Below are positions 47,734-55,874 of a stretch of 63,640 nt of DNA, in pieces. The DNA lies in the NCBI RefSeq assembly GCF_001667735.1, contig NZ_LZJN01000026.1, positions 1 to 63,640 of the forward strand, in the 5' to 3' direction. The notes beneath the pieces are model-generated. The model worked only from the letters and a program-made list of their open reading frames with translations. It was not told the origin of the DNA and did no database searches. Source of the stretch: Mycobacterium sp. E183. GTDB taxonomy: Bacteria; Actinomycetota; Actinomycetes; Mycobacteriales; Mycobacteriaceae. Every line of letters starts with the position of its first letter. The first letter of the stretch is position 1. The position numbers and the translations under genes are program-made.

Positions 47734-49440
47734 ATGGGTGTGCCCGTCTACAAGCGCATTCTGGACCTGTTCGAGGCCGAGGGTGTCAATACCTTGTTCG
47801 GCATCCCCGACCCGAACTTCGTGCACATGTTCGCGGAGGCGGATGCCCGTGGCTGGTCGGTGGTCGCACCGCATCACGAACTCAGCGCGGGATTCATGGC
47901 CGAGGCGGCGTCGCGGATGACGGGCAATCCCGGCCTGTGCATCGGCACGCTCGGACCGGGCATGGCCAACATCGCGGGGGCGATCCAGTGCGCGAAGGTG
48001 GAAAACTCCCCGGTGATCTTCATCGGCGGCCAGCGAGCCCGCATCACCGAGCGCCGGGTCCGGCGCGGCCGCATCCAGTTCGTCCGGCAGGAACCGCTCT
48101 TCGCGCCCTCGGTCAAGTACAGCGCCTCCATCGAGTACGCCGACCAGACCGACGAGATCATCCACGAGGCGATCCGCCGGGCCATGTCCGGCACGCCCGG
48201 CCCGGCCTACATCGAGTACCCGTCGCACGTCATCCTCTCCGAGCTCGACGCGGCGGATCCACTGCCGCCCCACCGGTATCGACTCGTCAACCAGACCGCG
48301 GGTGAGCGCGAGGTGGCCGAAGCGGCCAAGCTGATCCGGGCGGCCCAGAGCCCGATCTTGTTGGTGGGGCACGGGGTCCACACGTCGCGCACGGGTGCGG
48401 CGGTCCGGGAGCTGGCCGACCTCATGGCCTGCCCGGTGATCCAGACCTCCGGTGGCACGTCGTTCATCGACGGGCTCGAGGACCGCACGTTCGCGTACGG
48501 ATTCTCGCCGGCGGCCGTCGAGGCGGTGGTGAATTCCGATCTGTGCGTCGCGCTCGGCACGGAGCTCGGTGAGCCGAGTCATTACGGCAGGACCCGCCAC
48601 TGGGCGCCCAACGACGCAAACCGCAAATGGGTTCTGGTCGAACAGGACCCGGTGGCCATCGGGGTCAACCGTCCGATCGACGTCCCCCTGGTCGGCGACC
48701 TTCGCGGCGTGGTGCCTCAGCTGGTGGAGGCACTTCGCGGCACACCGAGAAGGGCGTCCGCCGACCTCGACCGCTGGATCGCCGAGGACGCGGCGGAGCT
48801 GGCGCAGCTCGCGGAGAACGCGCCGACGGGACGGACGCCGGTGCACCCGGCACGCTTCGTCGTCGAGGCCACCCGGGCGTTCCCGAAGGACGGCATCATG
48901 GTCCGCGACGGCGGGGCGACAGTCATTTTCGGCTGGACCTACTCGCAGGCCAAACCGCGAGACGTCATCTGGAACCAGAACTTCGGCCATCTCGGCACCG
49001 GTTTGCCGTACGCGGTCGGGGCCTCGGTCGCCGAGGGCGGCAAGCGCCCGGTGATGCTGGTGACCAGCGATTCGGCGTTCCTTTTCCACATCGCGGAGTT
49101 GGAAACGGCCGCGCGGCTACGGCTCCCACTCGTGTGCGTGGTCGGTGTCGACCACCAGTGGGGCCTCGAAGTCGGCGTCTACAAGCGCACCTTCGCCCAG
49201 CCGTCGCCGCAGCCCGGGGTGCACTGGAGCAAGGACGTCCGTCTCGACAAGGTCGCCGAGGGCTTCGGTTGCCACGGCGAGTACGTCGAGAAGGAAGAGG
49301 AGATCGGGCCGGCGATCGAGCGAGCGTACGCGAGCGGCAAGACCGCAGTCGTCCACGTCTGCATCGACCCGAAGGCGAACTCCGAGGAGATGCCCAAGTA
49401 CGACGAGTTCCGTACCTGGTACGCCGAAGGCACCCAATAG
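47734..49440 (+). CDS. ThDP-dependent enzyme with altered cofactor motif (lyase or decarboxylase)
   Basis: 568 residues, acetolactate-synthase/oxalyl-CoA decarboxylase fold. Catalytic Glu49 in PHHELSAGFMAEAAS is present, and GTLGPGMANIAGAI is normal. But the ThDP-Mg signature, normally GDG...NN, reads S445-D446-S447 and V472-D473: the Mg-binding Asp446 is kept, the Gly before it and the Asn pair are not. Asp473 might still bind the metal. Candidate reactions: cleavage of a 2-hydroxyacyl-CoA to an aldehyde plus formyl-CoA, or decarboxylation of a 2-oxo acid. The neighbouring CoA-transferase and aldehyde dehydrogenase suit the first. Confidence 0.88.
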   Translation: MGVPVYKRILDLFEAEGVNTLFGIPDPNFVHMFAEADARGWSVVAPHHELSAGFMAEAASRMTGNPGLCIGTLGPGMANIAGAIQCAKVENSPVIFIGGQRARITERRVRRGRIQFVRQEPLFAPSVKYSASIEYADQTDEIIHEAIRRAMSGTPGPAYIEYPSHVILSELDAADPLPPHRYRLVNQTAGEREVAEAAKLIRAAQSPILLVGHGVHTSRTGAAVRELADLMACPVIQTSGGTSFIDGLEDRTFAYGFSPAAVEAVVNSDLCVALGTELGEPSHYGRTRHWAPNDANRKWVLVEQDPVAIGVNRPIDVPLVGDLRGVVPQLVEALRGTPRRASADLDRWIAEDAAELAQLAENAPTGRTPVHPARFVVEATRAFPKDGIMVRDGGATVIFGWTYSQAKPRDVIWNQNFGHLGTGLPYAVGASVAEGGKRPVMLVTSDSAFLFHIAELETAARLRLPLVCVVGVDHQWGLEVGVYKRTFAQPSPQPGVHWSKDVRLDKVAEGFGCHGEYVEKEEEIGPAIERAYASGKTAVVHVCIDPKANSEEMPKYDEFRTWYAEGTQ

Positions 49441-49464
49441 TTCAAGGATCCCGAAGGAGGAGCC

Positions 49465-50901
49465 ATGCGCGATTACCTGAAGTTCTACATCGACGGCCAT
49501 TGGGTCGACCCGGTCCAGCCCAACACCTTTGACGTCGAGAACCCGGCGACCGAAGACGTGTGTGGAAGGATCTCACTCGGGTCGTCCGCGGATGTGGACG
49601 CGGCGGTGAGCGCGGCCCGGCGAGCCTTCGCCGACTGGTCGCAGAGCAGCCGCGAGCAGCGGCTGGAGCTGCTGGAGGGCATCCTCGCCGAATACCAGCG
49701 GCGCGCGGGCGAGCTCGCCGACGCGGTGACCGAGGAAATCGGCGCGCCGCCGTCGTTGGCCGCGGGCCCACAAGTGCAACTCGGGATCGGTCACTTGGTC
49801 ACGGCGATCGACGTGTTGAAGAACTTCCCCTTCGAAGAACAGCACGGGGCGGCGCTGATCGCCAGGGAGCCGATCGGCGTCTGCGGGCTGATCACGCCCT
49901 GGAACTGGCCGCTCAATCAGATCGCCGTCAAGGTATATCCGGCGTTGGCGACAGGCTGCACCATGATCCTGAAACCCTCTGAGGTGGCGCCGTTTTCGGC
50001 CTACATCTTCGCCGAGATCCTCGATGCCGCAGGCGTGCCGGCCGGGGTGTTCAACCTGGTGAACGGTGACGGCCCCGGCGTGGGCATGGCGATTGCGGGC
50101 CATCCGGGCATCGACATGGTGTCGTTCACCGGGTCGACCCGCGCGGGGATCGAGGTGGCGAAGACCGCCGCCCCGACGGTCAAGCGGGTGACCCAGGAGT
50201 TGGGCGGCAAGAGCCCGAACATCGTCCTCGACGACGCGGGCTTCGCCGACAGCGTGCGGGCCGGCGTCGCCAACATGATGCCGAACTCCGGACAGAGTTG
50301 TAATGCGCCCTCGCGCATGCTCGTTCCGAACTCACGCATGGACGAGGCCATCGGCATCGCGCGCGAGACCGCCGGGCGGGTGAAGGTGGGCGACCCCGGC
50401 GACAAGACCGCGATCGGGCCCGTGGCATCCAAGGCGCAGTTCGACAAAGTGCAACGCCTCATCCAGAGCGGCATCGACGGGGGCGCGACCGTCGTCGCCG
50501 GCGGGCCGGGCCGACCCGACGGGCTGACCACCGGCTACTACGTCCGGCCGACCGTCTTCGCGAACGTCACCAACGACATGGCGATCGCACGGGAGGAGAT
50601 CTTCGGGCCGGTGCTGTGCGTGCTCGGCTACGAAGACCTGGACCAGGCCGTCGATATCGCCAACGACACCGATTACGGCCTCGCGGGCTATGTTTCGGCG
50701 GCCGATCTCGACAAGGCCCGCGCGGTGGCGCGCCGAATCCGGGCCGGTTGGGTGACCATCAACCACGCGTTCGACATGAGTGCGCCATTCGGCGGCTACA
50801 AGCACAGCGGGAACGGGCGGGAGTGGAGCGAGTTCGGGTTCCACGAGTACCTGGAGATCAAGAGCATCTTGGGCTACGCGCCCGAGAAGGGCGGCCAGTA
50901 G
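49465..50901 (+). CDS. Aldehyde dehydrogenase
   Basis: 478 residues, NAD(P)-dependent ALDH. PWNWPLNQIAVKVYPAL, catalytic Glu in QELGGKSPN and catalytic Cys279 in GQSCNAP; C-terminal SAPFGGYKHSGNGREW. Oxidises an aldehyde to the acid. A good ribosome site (GAAGGAGGAGCC) lies 25 bases after the ThDP gene. Last gene of the rightward operon, convergent with the SRPBCC gene 8 bases on. Would take the aldehyde released by the ThDP enzyme. Confidence 0.94.
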   Translation: MRDYLKFYIDGHWVDPVQPNTFDVENPATEDVCGRISLGSSADVDAAVSAARRAFADWSQSSREQRLELLEGILAEYQRRAGELADAVTEEIGAPPSLAAGPQVQLGIGHLVTAIDVLKNFPFEEQHGAALIAREPIGVCGLITPWNWPLNQIAVKVYPALATGCTMILKPSEVAPFSAYIFAEILDAAGVPAGVFNLVNGDGPGVGMAIAGHPGIDMVSFTGSTRAGIEVAKTAAPTVKRVTQELGGKSPNIVLDDAGFADSVRAGVANMMPNSGQSCNAPSRMLVPNSRMDEAIGIARETAGRVKVGDPGDKTAIGPVASKAQFDKVQRLIQSGIDGGATVVAGGPGRPDGLTTGYYVRPTVFANVTNDMAIAREEIFGPVLCVLGYEDLDQAVDIANDTDYGLAGYVSAADLDKARAVARRIRAGWVTINHAFDMSAPFGGYKHSGNGREWSEFGFHEYLEIKSILGYAPEKGGQ

Positions 50902-50909
50902 CGCGCCGA

Positions 50910-51371
50910 TCAGCCTGTCTCGAAGCGGCGACGGATACCGGCCAGCATCGCGATATGCGCCTGCACGGCTTCGCGGGCGGTCATCGCGGCCAGCGGCCGG
51001 GGCGCGGCGATCCGTATCCGCTCGGTGACGCGTGTGCCCGACGCGGTGGGCTCGAAACTCACCCGGCCGCGCAGCCGCACCCCCGGCGACTGGTCCGCCT
51101 CGGTCAGCACGTCGCCCTCCTCCGGCACCTGCAAACGTGCCCGGTAGGTGATGGTCATCGTGAACGGCCCCAACGGAATCCGGTCCCGCACCCGGTAGCT
51201 GAGCGCGACCCCGGCCGGGGTTTCGCTGCGCGACAATATCTCCACGGACACGATCAGCGGGTGCACCAGCTTGATGTTGTTCAAATCCACATAGAAGTCG
51301 CGAACCTCGCCCGGGGGCGCGGGCACTTCCTCCGTCAGCGTGTGCTCGGAGTGGGCAACCCACCAGCTCAT
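50910..51371 (-). CDS. SRPBCC (START-like) family protein
   Basis: 153 residues from ATG 51371. START/Bet v1-like lipid-binding fold with the polyketide-cyclase-2 pattern: AHSEHTLTEEVPAPPGEVRDFYVDL, then YRVRDRIPLGPFTMTITYRARL and RVTERIRIAAPRPLAAMTAREAVQAH. Binds a hydrophobic ligand; function unknown. Start overlaps the rhomboid stop by 4 bases, so the two are coupled. It converges with the island's ALDH gene. Confidence 0.82.
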   Translation of the reverse strand: MSWWVAHSEHTLTEEVPAPPGEVRDFYVDLNNIKLVHPLIVSVEILSRSETPAGVALSYRVRDRIPLGPFTMTITYRARLQVPEEGDVLTEADQSPGVRLRGRVSFEPTASGTRVTERIRIAAPRPLAAMTAREAVQAHIAMLAGIRRRFETG

Positions 51372-52231
51372 GCGGAGAACTCCAAGAGGAGCTGACCCGT
51401 GCGCCACCAGATCAGCACGGCGAATGCCACCAGCACGACGAGGGTGACCGCGGCCTGAATCGTGTTGCGCCGCTCCCGTGGCGGGTAGACGTAGGCCGCG
51501 GCGACCAGCGCACCGGTGACCAGCCCGCCCACGTGCGCCTGCCAGCTGATGCGTTGCGCGCTGAACAACGGCACCAGGAACGTGAAGACGAGGTTGATCG
51601 CGATCACCGCCACCACCCAGCGGACGTCGAAGGCCAACCGCTTACCCACCACGAAGGTGGCGCCGAACAGGCCGAAGATCGCACCCGAGGCGCCCGCCGT
51701 CGCCGTGTCGAGCGGTGACACCAAATAGACCAGCACCGAGCCGCCCAGCCCGCTCAGCGCGTACAGCGCGCCGAAACGCAGTCGGCCCAGCCACATTTCG
51801 AGCGGCGGGCCCACCACATACAGCGCCCACATGTTGAACAGCAGGTGCGTGGCGCCGTAGTGCAGGAACGCCGATGTGACCAGGCGGTAGAACTGGCCGT
51901 CGGCGACGGCCGGCGGCCACAGCGCGAGCTGCTTCTCCAAGTTCCCCGACGCCATCTGCAGCACGAAGGCCGCCACGTTGATCCCGATCAGGGCATAGGT
52001 GAGCACCGGGGCCGAGCGCTGCCGTCCGCCGAATCGGGTGCGGGGCTGCCGGACCGTCCGCGCCCCGGCCCGGACGCACTCCACGCACTGCTGACCGACG
52101 GCGGCGCTGCGCATGCAGTCGCCGCAGATGTAGCGCTCGCAGCGGTTGCAACGGACGTACGTCGGGCGTCCCGGATGCCGATAGCAACTCGGCGCCGCGG
52201 GCGGCGAATCCGGTGGGCTGGGTGCGCTCAT
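51368..52231 (-). CDS. Rhomboid-family intramembrane serine protease (Rv0110-like) with N-terminal zinc finger
   Basis: 287 residues from ATG 52231. An N-terminal B-box-like zinc finger, CYRHPGRPTYVRCNRCERYICGDCMRSAAVGQQCVEC, then six membrane helices. Rhomboid signature: HLLFNMWALYVVGP, catalytic Ser in GASGAIFGL and His in WQAHVGGLVTGAL. Cleaves membrane proteins; substrates unknown. Matches M. tuberculosis Rv0110 in type and position. Coupled to the SRPBCC gene behind it. Confidence 0.92.
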   Translation of the reverse strand: MSAPSPPDSPPAAPSCYRHPGRPTYVRCNRCERYICGDCMRSAAVGQQCVECVRAGARTVRQPRTRFGGRQRSAPVLTYALIGINVAAFVLQMASGNLEKQLALWPPAVADGQFYRLVTSAFLHYGATHLLFNMWALYVVGPPLEMWLGRLRFGALYALSGLGGSVLVYLVSPLDTATAGASGAIFGLFGATFVVGKRLAFDVRWVVAVIAINLVFTFLVPLFSAQRISWQAHVGGLVTGALVAAAYVYPPRERRNTIQAAVTLVVLVAFAVLIWWRTGQLLLEFSA

Positions 52232-52331
52232 CGCCCTATTCTCGCCCGCGCCGGCGGGCCGGGCGCAGCGCTTTAGCAAAGCTGTTTTCCGCCCACCCCA
52301 TTGCGCCTAATGTTTTCTGCGTGGAGTCGAC

Positions 52332-52691
52332 ATGAGCACCGGAGTGGTCGAACGCTACCTGGAGTGCCTGGCCGCACACGACTGGGACGGGCTCGCCGCA
52401 ACGATCGCCGACGAGGGGCTGATCCGCGAGGGGCCGTTCTGCGATGTCGTCGAGGGCAAGCAGCACTACGTCGCCTACCTGCGCAAGGTGCTGACCGACC
52501 TGGACGGCCATCGGCTGGAGGTGCAGCGGGTCTCGCATGTCGACAGTCGCCTGTCGTACGTGGAGTTGACGGAGTCGTTCGTCATCGACGGCGCCGCCAA
52601 GCGGTGGCCCGAATGCCTACTCTTCGAGCGCGGCGATGACGGGCTGATCTCTCATGTCAGCGTGTTCTTCAAGCAGCCCGGCGCGCAGTGA
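52332..52691 (+). CDS. SnoaL-like / NTF2-fold protein
   Basis: 119 residues with the cone-shaped NTF2/SnoaL fold pattern: VVERYLECLAAHDWDGLAATIADEG at the start, REGPFCDVVEGKQHYVAYLRKV, then WPECLLFERGDDGLISHVSVFFKQPG. Family members are small isomerases, cyclases, hydrolases or ligand binders. No catalytic role can be assigned. Lies on the opposite strand to, and 100 bases from, the rhomboid gene. Confidence 0.78.
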   Translation: MSTGVVERYLECLAAHDWDGLAATIADEGLIREGPFCDVVEGKQHYVAYLRKVLTDLDGHRLEVQRVSHVDSRLSYVELTESFVIDGAAKRWPECLLFERGDDGLISHVSVFFKQPGAQ

Positions 52692-52751
52692 ATCGCCCGT
52701 GCGGCGAGCAAACTATTCCCTCACTCGCGAATTTGACCTACCGTGTGATGG

Positions 52752-52976
52752 GTGGAATCAAACGGAACCCCGGAATTGGTGCCCGTCGAAACATTGCACT
52801 CAGGTGATCCGATCATGGATTGCGGCCAGCGGTACATAGTCCTCGAATCGAAGGCCGTCGGCGACAGCTGCGTGGTCCTCGAGCTTGAATCCAGGGTGGA
52901 CCACCAGCTGCAGGTCATCGAGAAGTCCTTCCCGGCCGGATACCACGTCAACAGGGCGAACCACCGAATCTTATAG
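52752..52976 (+). CDS. Small protein, 74 residues, unknown function
   Basis: Reads MESNGTPELVPVETLHSGDP then IMDCGQRYIVLESKAVGDSCVVLELESRV. Strongly beta-like with alternating Val/Leu and two Cys, no membrane segment. GTG start with no strong ribosome site. Codon use is normal for the region. It may be a small beta-barrel; no homologue is recognised. Confidence 0.55.
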   Translation: MESNGTPELVPVETLHSGDPIMDCGQRYIVLESKAVGDSCVVLELESRVDHQLQVIEKSFPAGYHVNRANHRIL

Positions 52977-53076
52977 CCCTAATTTACCCAGCCGAATATT
53001 GCGCGAGTAGCCGTTGGACGGCTACCGCGCATTCGTGTTTATTCGGGCGAGAAACGCAAATAGCGGTCGGCCGCAT

Positions 53077-53814
53077 TTAGCGGCCGCGCGCCGGACGCGG
53101 GTCGCTGGGATTGTCCGGATCGGGATCGCCGAACCACCGCGCCGGCGCGCGCTCGCCGTAGGCGTCGTGCCATTCCCACCACTCGTAGGGCGCCGTCTGC
53201 GGATACCCGGGGGGCGAGTCCTCCCAGTTCTCCTGGCGCCCGAGCGCGGTCATGTCGAGGTAGCTCCAGGTGTTGCCCAGCGCCTCATCACCGCGGTTGT
53301 TGATGAAGTAGGTACGGAACACGCGGCCCCCGTCGTGGATGAACGCGTTCGTGCCGTGCCATTCGTCCACGCCGAAGTCGGCGTCGAAGCCGTCGGTGAT
53401 CGTGTACCACGGCATCTGCCATCCCATCCGGGCCTTCAGCCGCGCGATGTCGACTTGTGGCGCCCGGGAAGCGAACACCAGGGTGGTGTCGCGGGCGTTC
53501 AGGTGGGCGAGGTGCCCCACGTGGTCGGCGATCATCGAGCAGCCGCGGCACGCGTGGCCGGGCCAGCCGTCCACGCCCGGCTCGAAGAACGCGCGGTACA
53601 CGATCAGCTGGCGCCGTCCAGCGAACAAGCCCAGCAGGTCGACCCGGCCGTCGGGTCCGTCGAACGCGTACTCCCGCTCGACGGCCAGCCACGGCATCCG
53701 CCGGCGCGCCGCCGCCAGGGCGTCGCGGGCCCGCATCACTTCCTTCTCTTTCGCCAGCAGCTCTTCGCGCGCCGCGGCCCAATCCCGGGCCGATACGATA
53801 GCGGGTGTATGCAT
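53077..53814 (-). CDS. DUF899 family protein (thioredoxin-like)
   Basis: 245 residues from ATG 53814 with GGAGGACAACGAC before it. DUF899 marks: WAAAREELLAKEKEVMRARDAL and PWLAVEREYAFDGPDG, LIVYRAFFEPG, HACRGCSMIADHVGHLAHLNARDTTLVFASRAP and GWQMPWYT. The fold is AhpC/thioredoxin-like; CRGCS holds the candidate reactive cysteines. Role unknown. 29 bases downstream of the SDR on the same strand, so an operon of two. Confidence 0.87.
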   Translation of the reverse strand: MHTPAIVSARDWAAAREELLAKEKEVMRARDALAAARRRMPWLAVEREYAFDGPDGRVDLLGLFAGRRQLIVYRAFFEPGVDGWPGHACRGCSMIADHVGHLAHLNARDTTLVFASRAPQVDIARLKARMGWQMPWYTITDGFDADFGVDEWHGTNAFIHDGGRVFRTYFINNRGDEALGNTWSYLDMTALGRQENWEDSPPGYPQTAPYEWWEWHDAYGERAPARWFGDPDPDNPSDPRPARGR

Positions 53815-53843
53815 GTCGTTGTCCTCCTTGAAGTTTCGTGCCC

Positions 53844-54614
53844 TCATGCCACCGCCGACAGGCCTGCAGAAGAGAGCAGGTACGCATCCTGCGTCCCGGA
53901 GTCCTCGGTCGCGATGGCCAGGACCGAGCGGCCCACCTGCTCGGCGGTGAGCGCCGGCCCGGCGGCCCGCACGAACGACTCGACGTCGACCCCTTGCCGA
54001 TCGGCGTACGCCGCGACTGCCTTGGCGCCGAGGTCGGTCGCCGGCGTCAACCGCGGCAGCACGGACACGAAGCGGATGCCCAGGCCGGCCAACTGCGACT
54101 CGATGGCGGCGTAGCCGGCGATGAACCTGACCGCCGCCTTCGCCCCCGCGTAGCCTCCGCTCAGTGGTGACCCGGCGAGGGCGGCGCCGCTGGACATGAC
54201 GATCACCGAGCTGCCGGGTGCGAGCGGGTGCCGCAGCGCGTATCGGGTCCAGTGAAACGCCTGCGCGACATCGACATTCCAGTTCTGGCTGAAGCTGTCC
54301 CAGCTCTGCTCCTGCAGCGGGCTCATGTGAGGCGCGGCCCCGGCGCAGAGAACCAGTGTGCGCGGCCGGTATTCGTCGATGAGCCGCTGCGCCGTCGCGG
54401 GATCGGCGGCGTCGGCGGCCACCGGGATGAAGGCGTCGCCGAGCTCGCGGCGCGCGTCCTCGAGACCGGAAACGCCGCGCGCGACGCCGATCACCTCGGC
54501 GCCGGCCGCCGCCAGGGCGCCCGCGATGGCGCGGCCGAATCCGCGGCTCGCTCCGGTCACGATCGCCGTGGTGCCGGCCAGGCCACCCGATGGGAATGTC
54601 AGGGGCTCGTTCAT
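53844..54614 (-). CDS. SDR of the divergent operon facing the sigma factor
   Basis: 256 residues from ATG 54614 (MNEPLTFPSGG), with GCGAGGACGAAC before it. VTGASRGFG, LCAGAAP in place of NNAG, catalytic Ser in VMSSGAAL, Tyr and Lys in GGYAGAKAA. No usual NAD-binding C-terminal motif; ends DAYLLSSAGLSAVA. First gene of the SDR-DUF899 operon, diverging from the ECF sigma gene with an inverted repeat between. Confidence 0.87.
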   Translation of the reverse strand: MNEPLTFPSGGLAGTTAIVTGASRGFGRAIAGALAAAGAEVIGVARGVSGLEDARRELGDAFIPVAADAADPATAQRLIDEYRPRTLVLCAGAAPHMSPLQEQSWDSFSQNWNVDVAQAFHWTRYALRHPLAPGSSVIVMSSGAALAGSPLSGGYAGAKAAVRFIAGYAAIESQLAGLGIRFVSVLPRLTPATDLGAKAVAAYADRQGVDVESFVRAAGPALTAEQVGRSVLAIATEDSGTQDAYLLSSAGLSAVA

Positions 54615-54671
54615 GTTCGTCCTCGCTCTCAACGGAAGGTGCATTCACCAATTGAGATGCGGCGCGCCGCC

Positions 54672-54702
54672 CGAATTCATCGCCGGTGCGCCGATGAATT
54701 CG
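54672..54702. promoter_or_regulatory. Inverted repeat in the SDR/sigma-factor promoter region
   Basis: CGAATTCATCG and CGATGAATTCG, perfect 11-base arms with a 9-base spacer. It lies about midway between the SDR ATG (54614) and the sigma-factor GTG (54762). Likely an operator for both; regulator not identified. Confidence 0.6.
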
Positions 54703-54761
54703 AGCCGGCCGGTGTCTCTGTACTGGAGTAGCGTTCGAACCCAGCCGAGACAGGAGGGGCC

Positions 54762-55715
54762 GTGCCGGCCCAGGAGGACTTCATCGCGCAGGCGGCGCCC
54801 TTTCGCGCCGAGCTGATCGCGCACTGTTACCGCATGCTCGGGTCCGTGCATGACGCCGAGGACCTCGTCCAGGAGACCTATCTCAACGGCTGGCGTGGCT
54901 ACCAGGCATTCGAGGAACGCGCGGCGCTGCGGACCTGGCTTTACCGGATCGCGACGACCGCGTGCCTGCGGGCGCTGCAGAACCGCGCGCGCCGGGTGCT
55001 GCCGGCCGGGCTCGGCGACGGATCGATCGACCCCGACGCCGGACTCGACTCGACCGGCGTGCACGAGTGGCTGGAACCCATCCCCGATTCGCTGATGTTC
55101 CCCACCCCCGAGGACAACGTGGCCGCGCGACAGAGCCTGCGACTGGCCGTGATGACCGCGCTGCAAGAGCTGCCCGCCCGCCAACGGGCGGTGCTCATCC
55201 TGCGCGACGTGGTGCAGTTCAGCGCCGCGGAGGTTGCCGAGCTCCTCGAAACGACACCCGCCGCGGTCAACAGCTCGCTGCAGCGGGCGCGGGCCCACCT
55301 CGCCGAGCTCTCCCCCACCGAGGAGAACCTCTCGGAACCCGACGACGCGGAGCGCCGAGCGCTGCTCGACCGCTACTGCGCGGCATTCGAGAACGCGGAC
55401 ATGGCCGCCCTCACCGCGCTGCTGCAAGCGGACGTGAAGCTCGAAATGCCACCTCTCCCTGTCTGGTTCACCGGCCGTGACCCGGTGTTGAGATTCCTCG
55501 CCGCGCGCGCGTTCGCCAAGCCCGGCGAGATCGCGATGATCCCGACGGCCGCCAACACGCAACCCGCCGTCGCCGAGTACCGCCGCGGCGCCGACGGGAC
55601 GTTGCGTGCCCACTCCATTCACGTCCTCACAACCGGCGCCAGCGGGGTCGCCACCATCACCGTCTTCCTGGACCCCGGCCTGTTCAGCAGGTTTGGTTTT
55701 CCGCCCAGCCGGTAA
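54762..55715 (+). CDS. ECF sigma factor with C-terminal SnoaL domain
   Basis: 317 residues. Sigma region 2: HCYRMLGSVHDAEDLVQETYLNGWRGYQAF; region 4: LPARQRAVLILRDVVQFSAAEVAELLETTPAAVNSSLQRAR. A SnoaL/NTF2-like domain fills the last 110 residues (from about 205, LLDRYCAAFENADMAALTALL), as in SigG/SigJ and ECF41/56-type factors, where it takes the place of an anti-sigma. GTG 54762 follows CAGGAGGGGCC. Diverges from the SDR-DUF899 operon, its likely target. Confidence 0.9.
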   Translation: MPAQEDFIAQAAPFRAELIAHCYRMLGSVHDAEDLVQETYLNGWRGYQAFEERAALRTWLYRIATTACLRALQNRARRVLPAGLGDGSIDPDAGLDSTGVHEWLEPIPDSLMFPTPEDNVAARQSLRLAVMTALQELPARQRAVLILRDVVQFSAAEVAELLETTPAAVNSSLQRARAHLAELSPTEENLSEPDDAERRALLDRYCAAFENADMAALTALLQADVKLEMPPLPVWFTGRDPVLRFLAARAFAKPGEIAMIPTAANTQPAVAEYRRGADGTLRAHSIHVLTTGASGVATITVFLDPGLFSRFGFPPSR

Positions 55716-55874
55716 CCTGTCCGCAGGGACGCGACTGCACCGCCGGTCAGGAGAAAGAAGGCCCAAACCCCCGGAGTCCTCGGTGTGGTCGCAGGGTCCA
55801 CCATGGCAAATGTGGACAGGTCCCCTGCGCCCCAGGATCATTAGGCGCGGTAGACGCAATCGAAGGGTGACCGA

